Assembly: GCF_030145145.1 (NCBI RefSeq)
Contig: NZ_JAQYWD010000051.1
Location: 1 to 33,163 of the forward strand
DNA length: 33,163 bases
Direction: 5' to 3'
Origin: Desulfobacula sp.
GTDB taxonomy: Bacteria; Desulfobacterota; Desulfobacteria; Desulfobacterales; Desulfobacteraceae
Part shown: piece by piece, positions 8,909 through 16,555 of the stretch
Numbering within the stretch: position 1 is the stretch's first letter
Layout: every line of letters begins with the position of its first letter
Notes under the pieces: model-generated
The model's input: only the letters and a program-made list of their open reading frames with translations
Database searches by the model: none
Told to the model about the DNA's origin: nothing
Position numbers and translations under genes: made by a program

Positions 8909-9070
8909 ATGAAATGCACAGAACTGGTTTTCGTGGTTGAGGATGTCTGTTTAAATGAAGTTTCAATCGGCGCCATGCGTTTGCTTGAAAAAGAAAAAAT
9001 GGATGCCGCAGACCTTTCAAAACTCATGAAAAAAATATGGAATAATATTTTTTGCCGCTCTTATCTTTAA
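8909..9070 (+). CDS. Small hypothetical protein, faint HicB-antitoxin-like N-terminus
   Basis: This 53-codon frame reads MKCTELVFVVEDVCLNE and ends with MKKIWNNIFCRSYL. The first twelve residues resemble small HicB-like proteins that begin MK-x-x-E-L-V-F-V-V-E-E, and the C-terminal half could be a decayed match to the same fold. The middle glycine-rich part of that family is missing. GGAAG lies about 13 bases before the ATG, which is a poor distance. No partner toxin gene is adjacent. It may be a remnant or a chance frame. Confidence 0.3.
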   Translation: MKCTELVFVVEDVCLNEVSIGAMRLLEKEKMDAADLSKLMKKIWNNIFCRSYL

Positions 9071-9152
9071 ATTTTTTCAATAACAGGAAGTGTTATAAAA
9101 CCCATTTTAAAATTTAGACCTCAACAGGGGGCATCTGAAAAAGGAGATTGCA

Positions 9153-11540
9153 ATGCATAGAAAATACAGGGTGAAGACACGGGACTTAACCAGACGATGC
9201 GACGATGATCCGTTCCATTTCAAGACCACGGATGAACTGGAACCGATGGATGGCATCATCGGTCAGCGGCGGGCAATTGAAGCCATTGATTTTGGCCTGA
9301 AAATGAAAAGCTCCGGCTATCATATCTTTATTACAGGTCCAGAAGGAACCGGCAAGTCCACCATTACCAGAAATTTAATTTCGGCCCATGCCAAGCAGCG
9401 GGAGACGCCTTCTGACCTCTGTCTGGTCAATAATTTTGATGATGAATACTGCCCCAGGACCATGGAACTGCCCACAGGATCTGCCGTGTTCTTTTCACGG
9501 CGGATGGCCCAGTTTGTTGAAACGTTGAAGGTCAAGTTTCCCAACGCCCTGGACGACAAATCCTTTCAGGAAAAACAAAACAAGATCAAAAAAGAGTATG
9601 CAGAAAAGCACCAGTCAATTCTTGCTCAGATTGAAGCCGAAGCTGCAAAACTGGACATCGGCATAGTACAAACGGAAAAGGGATACCAGCCCGTGCCGAT
9701 GAAAAAAGGTCATCCGGTTTCTCCCGAGGATTTTCAGGGGTATGCCGCGGCCCGGAAAAAAACCATTGAAACCGATTTGGCACAGGTGCAGCAGCAGATG
9801 AACGACGCGTTTAAAAAGGTCCGCACCCAGGCCAAGGAAATGCAGGGAAAACTTGAGGATATGGCAGCGATAATGGCCGATGACCTTTTTTCGGAAGAAA
9901 TAGATGTGCAATTTGCTGATTTCAAAAATTGGCCCCAGGCCCATCAATTTCTTGATGATACAAAAAAAGACATGGTTGAAAATATCGCCCTGCTGTTAAG
10001 GGCCGCTTTACCCGGGGAGAAGCAGGTTGGAGAAACAGCCGATGTGGCCGGTTTCCTGAAAAAAAGATACCAGGTCAATGTGCTGGTGGACCAACGGGGA
10101 GAAAAAGGGGCGCCAGTAATTTTTGAATACAACCCCACATTTCAAAATCTTTTCGGCAAAATAGAAAAAATCCCGACCCAAGGTTCTGGGGCAACGGATT
10201 TCACAATGGTGCAGGCCGGTTCCCTTTTGCGGGCAAACAAAGGATACCTGATCCTGGAGATTGAACCGCTTTTGAGGAATCAGCTGATTTGGGAAACCCT
10301 GAAAAACACTTTGCAGAACCGGAAATTGTATATCCAGGATGCGCCGGATCAAGCTGGAATCTTTATCGCATCCTTAAAGCCCAAACCCATTCCTCTAGAT
10401 GTAAAGGTCATACTGCTGGGCGGTTATGAAACCTTTCGGAGGCTTCAGGGCGCAGACCTGAAATTCAACAAGATTTTCAAGGTACGGGCTGATTTTGATC
10501 ATGAAGTCGAACAGAACCCTGAAAACCTGCTTAATTACGCACGGCTCATTGCAAGGGCCTGCAAAACGGAAAATTTACTGCCGTTTACCCCTTGCGGCGT
10601 GACTGCCGTCGTCGAATACGGCAACCGCATCGCAGGGGACCAAAAAAAATTGTCCCTGAAGTTCGGCCAGGTACTGGATGTTTTAAAAGAAGCTGACTAC
10701 TGGGCCGGCAGTGAAAAGGCAACAGCGGTTGACAACAAGCATGTGGTACGGGCGCTAAGCGAGTACCGCTTCCGCCATAATCTTTACGAGGAAAAGGTTC
10801 AGGAGCAGTATGACGACCAATCTATACTCCTTGACGTAACAGGAGATGTGGTGGGCCAGGTCAATGCACTAGCGGTATACCAGATCGGCGAGATCGCATT
10901 TGGCAGGCCGTCCAGGATCACGGCAGAATCCTATATGGGCAAACCCGGCATTGTCAACGTGGAACATGAAGTCAAGCTTTCTGGCCAAACCCATGACAAA
11001 GGGGTGATGATCATAGCCGGTTACCTGGGCAGAGTGTTTGCCCAGAATTATCCCCTGAGCGTCTCCGTGAGTATCACTTTTGAGCAGAGCTACAGTGGCA
11101 TCGACGGTGACAGTGCATCCTCTACCGAATTATATGCGGTGTTGTCCAGCCTTTCCGGCTATCCCATCCGCCAGGGAATCGCCGTCACCGGTTCTGTAAA
11201 CCAGAAGGGTGAAATCCAGGCTATCGGCGGAGTGAATGAAAAGATAGAAGGTTTTTTTGATGTGTGTGCCAAAAAAGGACTGACAGGAGAACAGGGTGTG
11301 ATGATCCCGTCATCTAACGTCAAGAACCTTTTGCTGAGAAAGGACGTGGTCGAGTGTATTGACCGCGGCATGTTCCATATTTACAAGGTGACTGGGATCG
11401 AGCAGGGGATCGAAATTCTGACCGGTGCTTCGGTCGGCACACCTGACGAAAACAACTATTTTCCCGAAAACAGCCTGTTTGGAGCGATACAAACCAAGCT
11501 TAAAAAATTCCACGAACGGTCGGTCCGCTACAGCAAGTAA
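9153..11540 (+). CDS. ATP-dependent protease, LonB-like (AAA_32 / Lon protease family)
   Basis: This predicted cytoplasmic AAA+ serine protease has 795 residues. A Walker A motif (GPEGTGKST, residues 62-70) lies in an N-terminal ATPase segment. A long charged helical insert, probably coiled coil, occupies about residues 140-260, and the rest of the ATPase region carries GYLILEIEPLLRN. The C-terminal Lon protease domain has the catalytic serine in GDSASS (Ser654) and lysine in NEKIEGF (Lys697). Their 43-residue spacing equals that of E. coli Lon Ser679-Lys722. The insert and the absence of the LAN substrate domain separate it from LonA. No membrane helices are evident, unlike archaeal LonB. 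AAGGAG precedes the ATG, and a strong terminator follows 33 bases after the stop, so it is probably transcribed alone. Substrates are unknown. Confidence 0.9.
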   Translation: MHRKYRVKTRDLTRRCDDDPFHFKTTDELEPMDGIIGQRRAIEAIDFGLKMKSSGYHIFITGPEGTGKSTITRNLISAHAKQRETPSDLCLVNNFDDEYCPRTMELPTGSAVFFSRRMAQFVETLKVKFPNALDDKSFQEKQNKIKKEYAEKHQSILAQIEAEAAKLDIGIVQTEKGYQPVPMKKGHPVSPEDFQGYAAARKKTIETDLAQVQQQMNDAFKKVRTQAKEMQGKLEDMAAIMADDLFSEEIDVQFADFKNWPQAHQFLDDTKKDMVENIALLLRAALPGEKQVGETADVAGFLKKRYQVNVLVDQRGEKGAPVIFEYNPTFQNLFGKIEKIPTQGSGATDFTMVQAGSLLRANKGYLILEIEPLLRNQLIWETLKNTLQNRKLYIQDAPDQAGIFIASLKPKPIPLDVKVILLGGYETFRRLQGADLKFNKIFKVRADFDHEVEQNPENLLNYARLIARACKTENLLPFTPCGVTAVVEYGNRIAGDQKKLSLKFGQVLDVLKEADYWAGSEKATAVDNKHVVRALSEYRFRHNLYEEKVQEQYDDQSILLDVTGDVVGQVNALAVYQIGEIAFGRPSRITAESYMGKPGIVNVEHEVKLSGQTHDKGVMIIAGYLGRVFAQNYPLSVSVSITFEQSYSGIDGDSASSTELYAVLSSLSGYPIRQGIAVTGSVNQKGEIQAIGGVNEKIEGFFDVCAKKGLTGEQGVMIPSSNVKNLLLRKDVVECIDRGMFHIYKVTGIEQGIEILTGASVGTPDENNYFPENSLFGAIQTKLKKFHERSVRYSK

Positions 11541-11573
11541 AATAGATTCCAAAAGTTTCAAAATGCACCCAGT

Positions 11574-11609
11574 CGGGATCGGGCACAATGTTGTGCCCGA
11601 TCCCGTTTT
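11574..11609 (+). terminator. Intrinsic terminator after the LonB-like gene
   Basis: A perfect inverted repeat, CGGGATCGGGCACAA and TTGTGCCCGATCCCG, is separated by only two bases and followed by TTTT. This gives about 14 pairs with a four-base loop. It begins 33 bases after the stop codon at 11540. Confidence 0.85.
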
Positions 11610-11746
11610 GATCTGCCATGCAAATGCTTCATGCGGTTTGTGGGCAATTAAAAGGCCAGTTGTGCCAAAGGGGGATAAAAATTCCAATTGTTCCAGATGG
11701 TGGAATGTGGTAGGGTTCACAATGATCAACTATGAAAGAGACGATA

Positions 11747-12766
11747 ATGACAGCGACTATCTATTCCTTTGAAACAGGCGTGTACCGTCCCCCAAGTGAA
11801 GGGGGAAGCGCCTCCCTGCTTGTACGGTTCTCCCGGAACTGCCCGTGGAATCGCTGTACTTTTTGCGCCATGTACAAGACCAAGAAATTTGAACCAAGAC
11901 CTTTGCATGAAATCAAGGCCGATATCAATGCCATGGCTGCCTTGGCCAATGATCTGAAATCCGAATCCTTCCGTCTGAACCACGGTGGCAGGATTACCCG
12001 GGAAGCCATCCTTTCCTTGCTTGAGCGTGCACCCGGCCTGGAATATCATCAGGGCATGGACATGCTCATTCAATGGCTGGCCGCAGGCGGGAAAACCGCC
12101 TTTATTCAGGACGGAAATTCAATGATCATGAAACCGCAGGACCTGATCGAGGCCCTGATTCATTTGAAAAACACCTTTCCCTCCATTTGCCGGATCACAA
12201 CCTATGCCCGGGTGCGGACGATTGCCCAGCGTTCCCTGGAAAACCTCAAGGCCATCAGGGCCGCTGGTCTGGACCGGGTCCACCTTGGCCTGGAAACCGG
12301 GGATAGCAACCTGCTCAAACAAATAAAAAAGGGAGTCGATGCACAGGACCAGATCCAGGGAGGGCAAAAAGCCATGGCAGCCGGATTCCAAGTGTCTGAA
12401 TACTGGATGCCCGGCCTTGGAGGCAAAAAAATGTCGAACCAGCATGCCGATGGCACAGCCCGGGTTCTTAACGCCGTCAATCCCCACTACATCCGGTCCA
12501 GACCCTTCAGGCTCATCCCCGGCACCCCGATCCAGAATCAGGTTCAGAAGGGGGAAATTGTCCTGTCAACATCAAGGGAAATGCTTCTGGAACTCAAGCG
12601 GATGATATCAGCTCTGGAGGTCACCTCAAAGGTCTGTTTTGACCACATGGGCAACCATTGGCGCACCCCAAAGGGAGATCTGGTGTTTACCCATGACTAT
12701 GAGGGGTATCAATTCCCGGATGAAAAGCAAACGGTCCTGGAACGAATTGACATGGGGCTGTCTTGA
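11747..12766 (+). CDS. Radical SAM protein
   Basis: The cluster motif is C-x4-C-x2-C (CPWNRCTFCAMY) near residue 32, with an aromatic residue after the last cysteine-bearing motif as usual. Further radical SAM core features are RITTYARVRTIA, GLDRVHLGLETGD (a beta-strand with the ribose-contacting region) and YWMPGLGG. The product is about 339 residues with no extra Cys-rich auxiliary domain. It resembles the HemN/Elp3-type oxygen-independent fold seen in many anaerobe proteins of unknown substrate. An upstream ATG at 11732 is possible, but AAAGAG sits about 8 bases before 11747, so I prefer the latter. It follows the terminator at 11574-11609 and is convergent with the methyltransferase gene, only 31 bases away. 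The reaction cannot be deduced. Confidence 0.8.
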   Translation: MTATIYSFETGVYRPPSEGGSASLLVRFSRNCPWNRCTFCAMYKTKKFEPRPLHEIKADINAMAALANDLKSESFRLNHGGRITREAILSLLERAPGLEYHQGMDMLIQWLAAGGKTAFIQDGNSMIMKPQDLIEALIHLKNTFPSICRITTYARVRTIAQRSLENLKAIRAAGLDRVHLGLETGDSNLLKQIKKGVDAQDQIQGGQKAMAAGFQVSEYWMPGLGGKKMSNQHADGTARVLNAVNPHYIRSRPFRLIPGTPIQNQVQKGEIVLSTSREMLLELKRMISALEVTSKVCFDHMGNHWRTPKGDLVFTHDYEGYQFPDEKQTVLERIDMGLS

Positions 12767-12797
12767 TTTTCAATTTCATATAAAAAAATTACGCATC

Positions 12798-14261
12798 CTA
12801 TTTGATTAAATTGCTGACCACATCGTTGAGTTGCGGATAATAAAGTTTCTTTTTAGCAGCCTGGCTGATCATGTTCTCCCACTGGCGAAATGAATCCACG
12901 TTCTTAAGTGTGTGATCAGCATTTTTAGGGTCGCCTTTTTGAGCAATTTTTCGGATTCCCTCAAGAGCCTGGTCGTCAGCGGGAAAGTACATTGGTATCA
13001 CGCCGATATCCTTTGGCATCGCATCGAATATCATCCTGGAACGTCTTTCACGCTGGCAGTCTTCTAAAAATTTTTCCAGGCTGAAAAAGTTGAGGCTGCC
13101 TAAAGCACCCATGGCGTGTCGTACAATATGCACCCCGTATTTGCGCATCGTGTTGCGGCTCAATTCTGAATCCAAAAGCGCCTGGAAAGTTACTTCGGGT
13201 AGACTTGTGCTACCGCCGGTCTGGGCTGAAGGGAAACCTGTAATCCACATGTTGACCCTCGCCAAAGCTGCGTTGATGAAGGTTTGGTGGGGAGAACTGT
13301 AAGAAATATGGCCGCCTGCCTCGATAACACTGGGAATGCCACAGTGAATGCAAGAGATACCCGGGTTGACTGTCTGGGCGATGATCATCATGAAAATCAC
13401 CTGGGCATGGATCTGTGTCAGGAGAGACTCCGGGCTGCCGGGAGCAGAGATGCCGGCAATGCTTTGGTCGATCAGTAAAAGGTTGTTGCCTATGCCGGCA
13501 CTGCGCAAAAAAGGATCAACCATGTTATTCATAGGCGCTAAGGCGGTCATCAGGCTAGTGCCGTCGACCCAGTAATCTTTGTCTTTGAAAAATGTCACCT
13601 CGTCATCGCTCATTGTATGGGTTGTTATCATCTTGAGCCCTTGATAATTTTTCTCCATCAGTTGGGCGATCTCGAAGAGAGAAGTGCTCTTGCTGCAGGC
13701 AACCGGCAGACTAAAAATTCCCACAATATCTTGTTGTTCGCTCACCGTGAGAACTATGTTTTCATATTCCTCACGGCTAGCCGGACGCAGATCTTCGTCG
13801 TTAGTCCGTTTTAGAAAAGGGGAAGTTGCACCCGTGCCAAAAGTGTTCATGCCCGGGTCTCCAGACATTTCACGGGGTACTTTCTCCAGGCAGTGATTGA
13901 TATAATCCCGTTTCAAGGGGAGTAACAGAGCTGTTTCGTTGTCGAAATCTATGGCATCGGCTTCAATAAGAAGATCCATAAGGGTTTGGTTCGCAATGAT
14001 ATTTACACCGATTTCCGTAAGTACCCGTTTTGCGTTTTCGTCAATGCGCTGGTAAATAGCCTTCTCTGCGATCAGATCGTCGATGTCCGCCATCCGACAT
14101 CGAACTTTTTTCAGAAGCGTTTCATCGGTGACATGACTGAAAATGTCCTCATAAATCACCTTGGCCTTGCCGAATTGCGCCTCCTTTTCCAAGGTAATTC
14201 CCTTGTCAAAAGTCTCTTGTGCCATTGTCGATACCCACTGCTCTAAGTTTGATTTTGACAT
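12798..14261 (-). CDS. Trimethylamine methyltransferase (MttB) superfamily protein, non-pyrrolysine
   Basis: The protein has 487 residues and no in-frame amber codon, so it belongs to the pyrrolysine-free MttB branch that includes the glycine betaine methyltransferase MtgB. These enzymes move a methyl group from a quaternary amine to a corrinoid protein. Matching parts include a helical N-terminus, RVLTEIGVNIIANQTLMDLL, a TIM-barrel body with PVACSKSTSLFEIAQL, AGISAPGSPESLLTQIHAQV, EAGGHISYSSPHQTFINAAL and GFPSAQTGGSTSLPEVT. I placed the start at 14261 (MSKSNLEQW) with GGGAGG about 12 bases upstream; an earlier start at 14306 is possible. It lies at the end of a choline/betaine locus, which suggests betaine or a choline-derived amine as substrate. 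No corrinoid protein or second methyltransferase is in the window, so the partners must lie elsewhere. Confidence 0.75.
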   Translation of the reverse strand: MSKSNLEQWVSTMAQETFDKGITLEKEAQFGKAKVIYEDIFSHVTDETLLKKVRCRMADIDDLIAEKAIYQRIDENAKRVLTEIGVNIIANQTLMDLLIEADAIDFDNETALLLPLKRDYINHCLEKVPREMSGDPGMNTFGTGATSPFLKRTNDEDLRPASREEYENIVLTVSEQQDIVGIFSLPVACSKSTSLFEIAQLMEKNYQGLKMITTHTMSDDEVTFFKDKDYWVDGTSLMTALAPMNNMVDPFLRSAGIGNNLLLIDQSIAGISAPGSPESLLTQIHAQVIFMMIIAQTVNPGISCIHCGIPSVIEAGGHISYSSPHQTFINAALARVNMWITGFPSAQTGGSTSLPEVTFQALLDSELSRNTMRKYGVHIVRHAMGALGSLNFFSLEKFLEDCQRERRSRMIFDAMPKDIGVIPMYFPADDQALEGIRKIAQKGDPKNADHTLKNVDSFRQWENMISQAAKKKLYYPQLNDVVSNLIK

Positions 14262-14555
14262 AGGTATTTGACTACCTCCCGGTTCAGGGGGAATTGACCA
14301 GGCCATTCTGCAGTGCCTGGCCGTACATCCAATAGTTCCTCGCGCGGTACGACGACCTTCAGACTGAAGGGCGTTCGCACCTCAACGGCTTCTTCAGTGG
14401 CCCCATCATGGGAGTCGTCCAGCCTTAAGGCGGCGGTGCCCGAATGGACTATCATCTTGCGGTTGGCAAGCCGCTCTTCCCGGCGGCCGACAAACCCTCA
14501 TAGCCGGTGCAACTAACGGGTGCAAATCCTGCTTGACCCCATTTTGTATATTTTG
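14262..14555. other. GC-rich intergenic segment without a clear gene
   Basis: This roughly 290-base segment separates the methyltransferase and crotonase genes and is richer in GC than the methyltransferase gene. Frames on both strands (for example minus 14455-14243) show no recognisable family. The part around 14500-14545 carries GGTGCAACTAACGGGTGCAA and then a GACCCCATTTTG stretch. This is faintly like pieces of group II introns or of REP-type transposon ends, so it may be the scar of a mobile element. There is not enough to name one. Confidence 0.3.
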
Positions 14556-15332
14556 TTATTGCCACTGGGGATCTTCTCCTGCCCGGTAGGCCCGCTTGGC
14601 CTCCTGGGCATCCAGGCTGAACTGGGCGCGTTCCTGCAGCTTAAAATAGTTTGAAAGAACCTGGTCGTAATCCATATCAAATGCCTGGTTGACCATGAGT
14701 TTGCTCATGCGGTTGCCGGTGGAACAGGCCGCCAGGTATTTTTTGGCCTCCCGGTCCAGATGGACAAAAAATTTTTCTTTTGGGACGAGGTGATCCACAA
14801 GCCCGATTCTCAAAGCTTCTTCGCCCTGAATATTCTGCCCGCCCAAAATCATTTTTTTGGCTCGTCCCCAGCCAACATAACGCGGCAGGCGCCACGTGCT
14901 AAGGCCCGGAATCAAAGATTCCTTGATGGCTGGCAGACCGATCCAGCAGTCAGTTGTGCAGACCCGGATATCGGCTGCAAGAGAGAGCTGAAGTGCGCCG
15001 CCCAGACAATAGCCGTGCATGCCTACGATCACCAGTTTTTCCATGGTTTCAAACAGGCGCAGTGCTGCTTCAAACTGGCGGTGATAGGCCATTTCAATCT
15101 GATCGTCTGCCAGTTCAGACAGATCAATACCCGTGCAGAATGCCCGGCCTTCACCCCGGATGATAATGACCCTGACATCCGGGTCTTCCCGCAATGCCCG
15201 GGCAATGGTCAACAATTGACTGGTGCCGGCGGTGTTCACGGCATTGAGTTTGTGTTCCCGGGTAAAGGTAATCCAGGCCAGCTTTCCTTTTTTTTCAAGA
15301 CGCATAAATTCATGCTGCTGCAATTGTTCCAT
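14556..15332 (-). CDS. Crotonase (enoyl-CoA hydratase/isomerase) family protein lacking both usual catalytic glutamates
   Basis: This is a 258-residue crotonase fold protein. The CoA-binding and oxyanion-hole segments are present: RAFCTGIDLSEL (residues 63-74) and HGYCLGGALQLSLAADIRV (residues 106-124). Aligned with rat enoyl-CoA hydratase, Glu144 is replaced by Gln115 and Glu164 by Ala135 (GLPAIKESLIPG), so ordinary hydratase chemistry is unlikely. Glu138 could supply a different base. The end, GEDPQWQ, is normal for the family. A good ribosome binding site (AAGGAG) precedes the start at 15332. It sits between the ChoX-like and MttB-like genes, which suggests a role in the choline/carnitine-like pathway (compare CaiD), but no CoA ligase or CoA transferase is nearby. 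The reaction is unassigned. Confidence 0.8.
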   Translation of the reverse strand: MEQLQQHEFMRLEKKGKLAWITFTREHKLNAVNTAGTSQLLTIARALREDPDVRVIIIRGEGRAFCTGIDLSELADDQIEMAYHRQFEAALRLFETMEKLVIVGMHGYCLGGALQLSLAADIRVCTTDCWIGLPAIKESLIPGLSTWRLPRYVGWGRAKKMILGGQNIQGEEALRIGLVDHLVPKEKFFVHLDREAKKYLAACSTGNRMSKLMVNQAFDMDYDQVLSNYFKLQERAQFSLDAQEAKRAYRAGEDPQWQ

Positions 15333-15385
15333 GGTGTTTTTCTCCTTATCTGAACCAACCGGTAATCCGGAAGGAATGATCCTTT

Positions 15386-15460
15386 TTACCTTGAGATAAG
15401 CCGCTCCTCCTTTGGTGTCGGACGGAAGCCCTCAAGGTGGTTGATGCCCCTGTATGTCAT
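15386..15460 (-). CDS. Possible 24-residue peptide with a strong ribosome binding site
   Basis: The open frame MTYRGINHLEGFRPTPKEER plus four residues lies in the gap between choX and the crotonase gene. AAGGGAGA lies about 7 bases before the ATG, as strong as the sites of the neighbouring real genes. It may be a leader peptide, a tiny protein or the start of a truncated gene. I know no homologue. The spacing to the crotonase start (53 bases) would allow translational coupling or attenuation. Confidence 0.35.
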   Translation of the reverse strand: MTYRGINHLEGFRPTPKEERLISR

Positions 15461-15533
15461 AAAATATCTCCCTTCTTTTATCCACTTATGGTTGGAATTT
15501 TGGCGTTTATACCATTTCAACGGATGAAACCGA

Positions 15534-16490
15534 CTATGGATTAATGTTGGCAAGGGCAGCTTCAAAGGCGTTTACACCTGGTTTCCCATCCACTGTGATG
15601 ACATTTTCAAGCCAGCCGCGGTAGGTGTCCGGGTGCTGTTTAAGCCATGCCAGGCCGGCCTGCTTGGGGGATACCCCTTTTTGAGTGTGGAGAGTCGTCA
15701 TAATCTGGTTGACCATGGAAACAGGGAAGGTGTAGTTTTTCAGGAATACCGCCACATTGGGCATGTCCTTTTCAAATCCTTTCCGGGTGTTGGTCCAGAC
15801 CGTGGCAGTGCCGTTATCTCCGCCAAAGGTGTCTGAAGTACTGCCGGTCAGGTAGGACATGTCGATACGCTCGTTCATGCTGTGGGGGGCCCAGCCCAGG
15901 AATACAATGGGCTTGTTGCGTTTGCTATAGGACAAGACCTGCGCCAGCATTGCCATTTCGCTGGAGGCAACCAGCTTGAATCTGCCAAGGCCGAACATGT
16001 CTTTATCGATCATGTCCTGAATGATCATGTTGCCGTCGTTGCCGGCTTCAATCCCATAAATTTTCCACTCCAGTTCATCCCCGAATGTCACGATATCCTT
16101 GAAATCCTTCAGGCCCATTTCCAGACAATAACTGGGCACGGCCAGGGTATACTTGGCACCGGGCATGTTCTTGGCATATTGGATAACAGACCCTTCTTTG
16201 AAATACTTGTCTGCAATATTGGCCATGGACGGCATCCAGTTGCCCAGGAAGAAATCCACATCCCCTTTGGACAATGCCATATAGGTGATGGGGACAGACA
16301 TGGTGAGGTTTTTCGCCTCATACCCCAGGCTGTTGAGTATGGCCACGGCCAGTTCTGTTTTAATGGTGACGCCGGTCCAGCCGACATTGCCGATTCTGAT
16401 TTTAGGGGCATTGCCGCCAAGGGCCTGGCCTGCAGTCAAACAAATTGCCATGGCCAGAATGAGAATGATTCGCCTTGTTCTGTGTAACAT
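15534..16490 (-). CDS. Choline/betaine ABC transporter substrate-binding protein (ChoX/ProX-like)
   Basis: This 318-residue periplasmic solute-binding protein has an N-terminal signal peptide (IILILAMAICLTAGQALGG). Its body matches ChoX-type OpuAC proteins: IRIGNVGWTGVTIKTELAVA, SVPITYMALSKGDVDFFLGN, WMPSMA, MPGAKYTLAVP, FLGWAPHSMN and DNGTATVWTNTRKGF. The Trp and Tyr residues in these segments are those that form the aromatic box for quaternary ammonium groups in the family. Its neighbours betA and betB support choline or glycine betaine as ligand. No permease or ATPase gene adjoins it, so it must pair with transporter parts elsewhere or has lost them. AAGGAG lies 7 bases before the ATG, and an intrinsic terminator sits just upstream, between betA and this gene. 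Confidence 0.85.
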   Translation of the reverse strand: MLHRTRRIILILAMAICLTAGQALGGNAPKIRIGNVGWTGVTIKTELAVAILNSLGYEAKNLTMSVPITYMALSKGDVDFFLGNWMPSMANIADKYFKEGSVIQYAKNMPGAKYTLAVPSYCLEMGLKDFKDIVTFGDELEWKIYGIEAGNDGNMIIQDMIDKDMFGLGRFKLVASSEMAMLAQVLSYSKRNKPIVFLGWAPHSMNERIDMSYLTGSTSDTFGGDNGTATVWTNTRKGFEKDMPNVAVFLKNYTFPVSMVNQIMTTLHTQKGVSPKQAGLAWLKQHPDTYRGWLENVITVDGKPGVNAFEAALANINP

Positions 16491-16519
16491 AAAATCTCCT
16501 TGTGTTCAGATTTATAAAA

Positions 16520-16545
16520 GGCCCGGGAGTTTTCCCGCCCGGGCC
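16520..16545 (-). terminator. Intrinsic terminator between betA and choX-like gene
   Basis: On the minus strand an 8-pair stem, GGCCCGGG and CCCGGGCC, closes a 10-base loop and is followed by TTTTATAAAT. It starts 11 bases after the betA stop and ends 30 bases before the choX start. Transcription of choX therefore needs readthrough or its own promoter. Confidence 0.75.
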
Positions 16546-16555
16546 GGTGCTTCTG

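Noticed and set aside
12798-14261. Pyrrolysine in the MttB-like gene
   Set aside because: The frame is continuous with no amber codon, so it is a non-pyrrolysine member.
14760-15353. Plus-strand open frame of 197 codons
   Set aside because: It is the antisense shadow of the crotonase gene and has no family features.
15882-16487. Plus-strand open frame of 201 codons
   Set aside because: It lies antisense over the clear ChoX-like gene and shows no domain.
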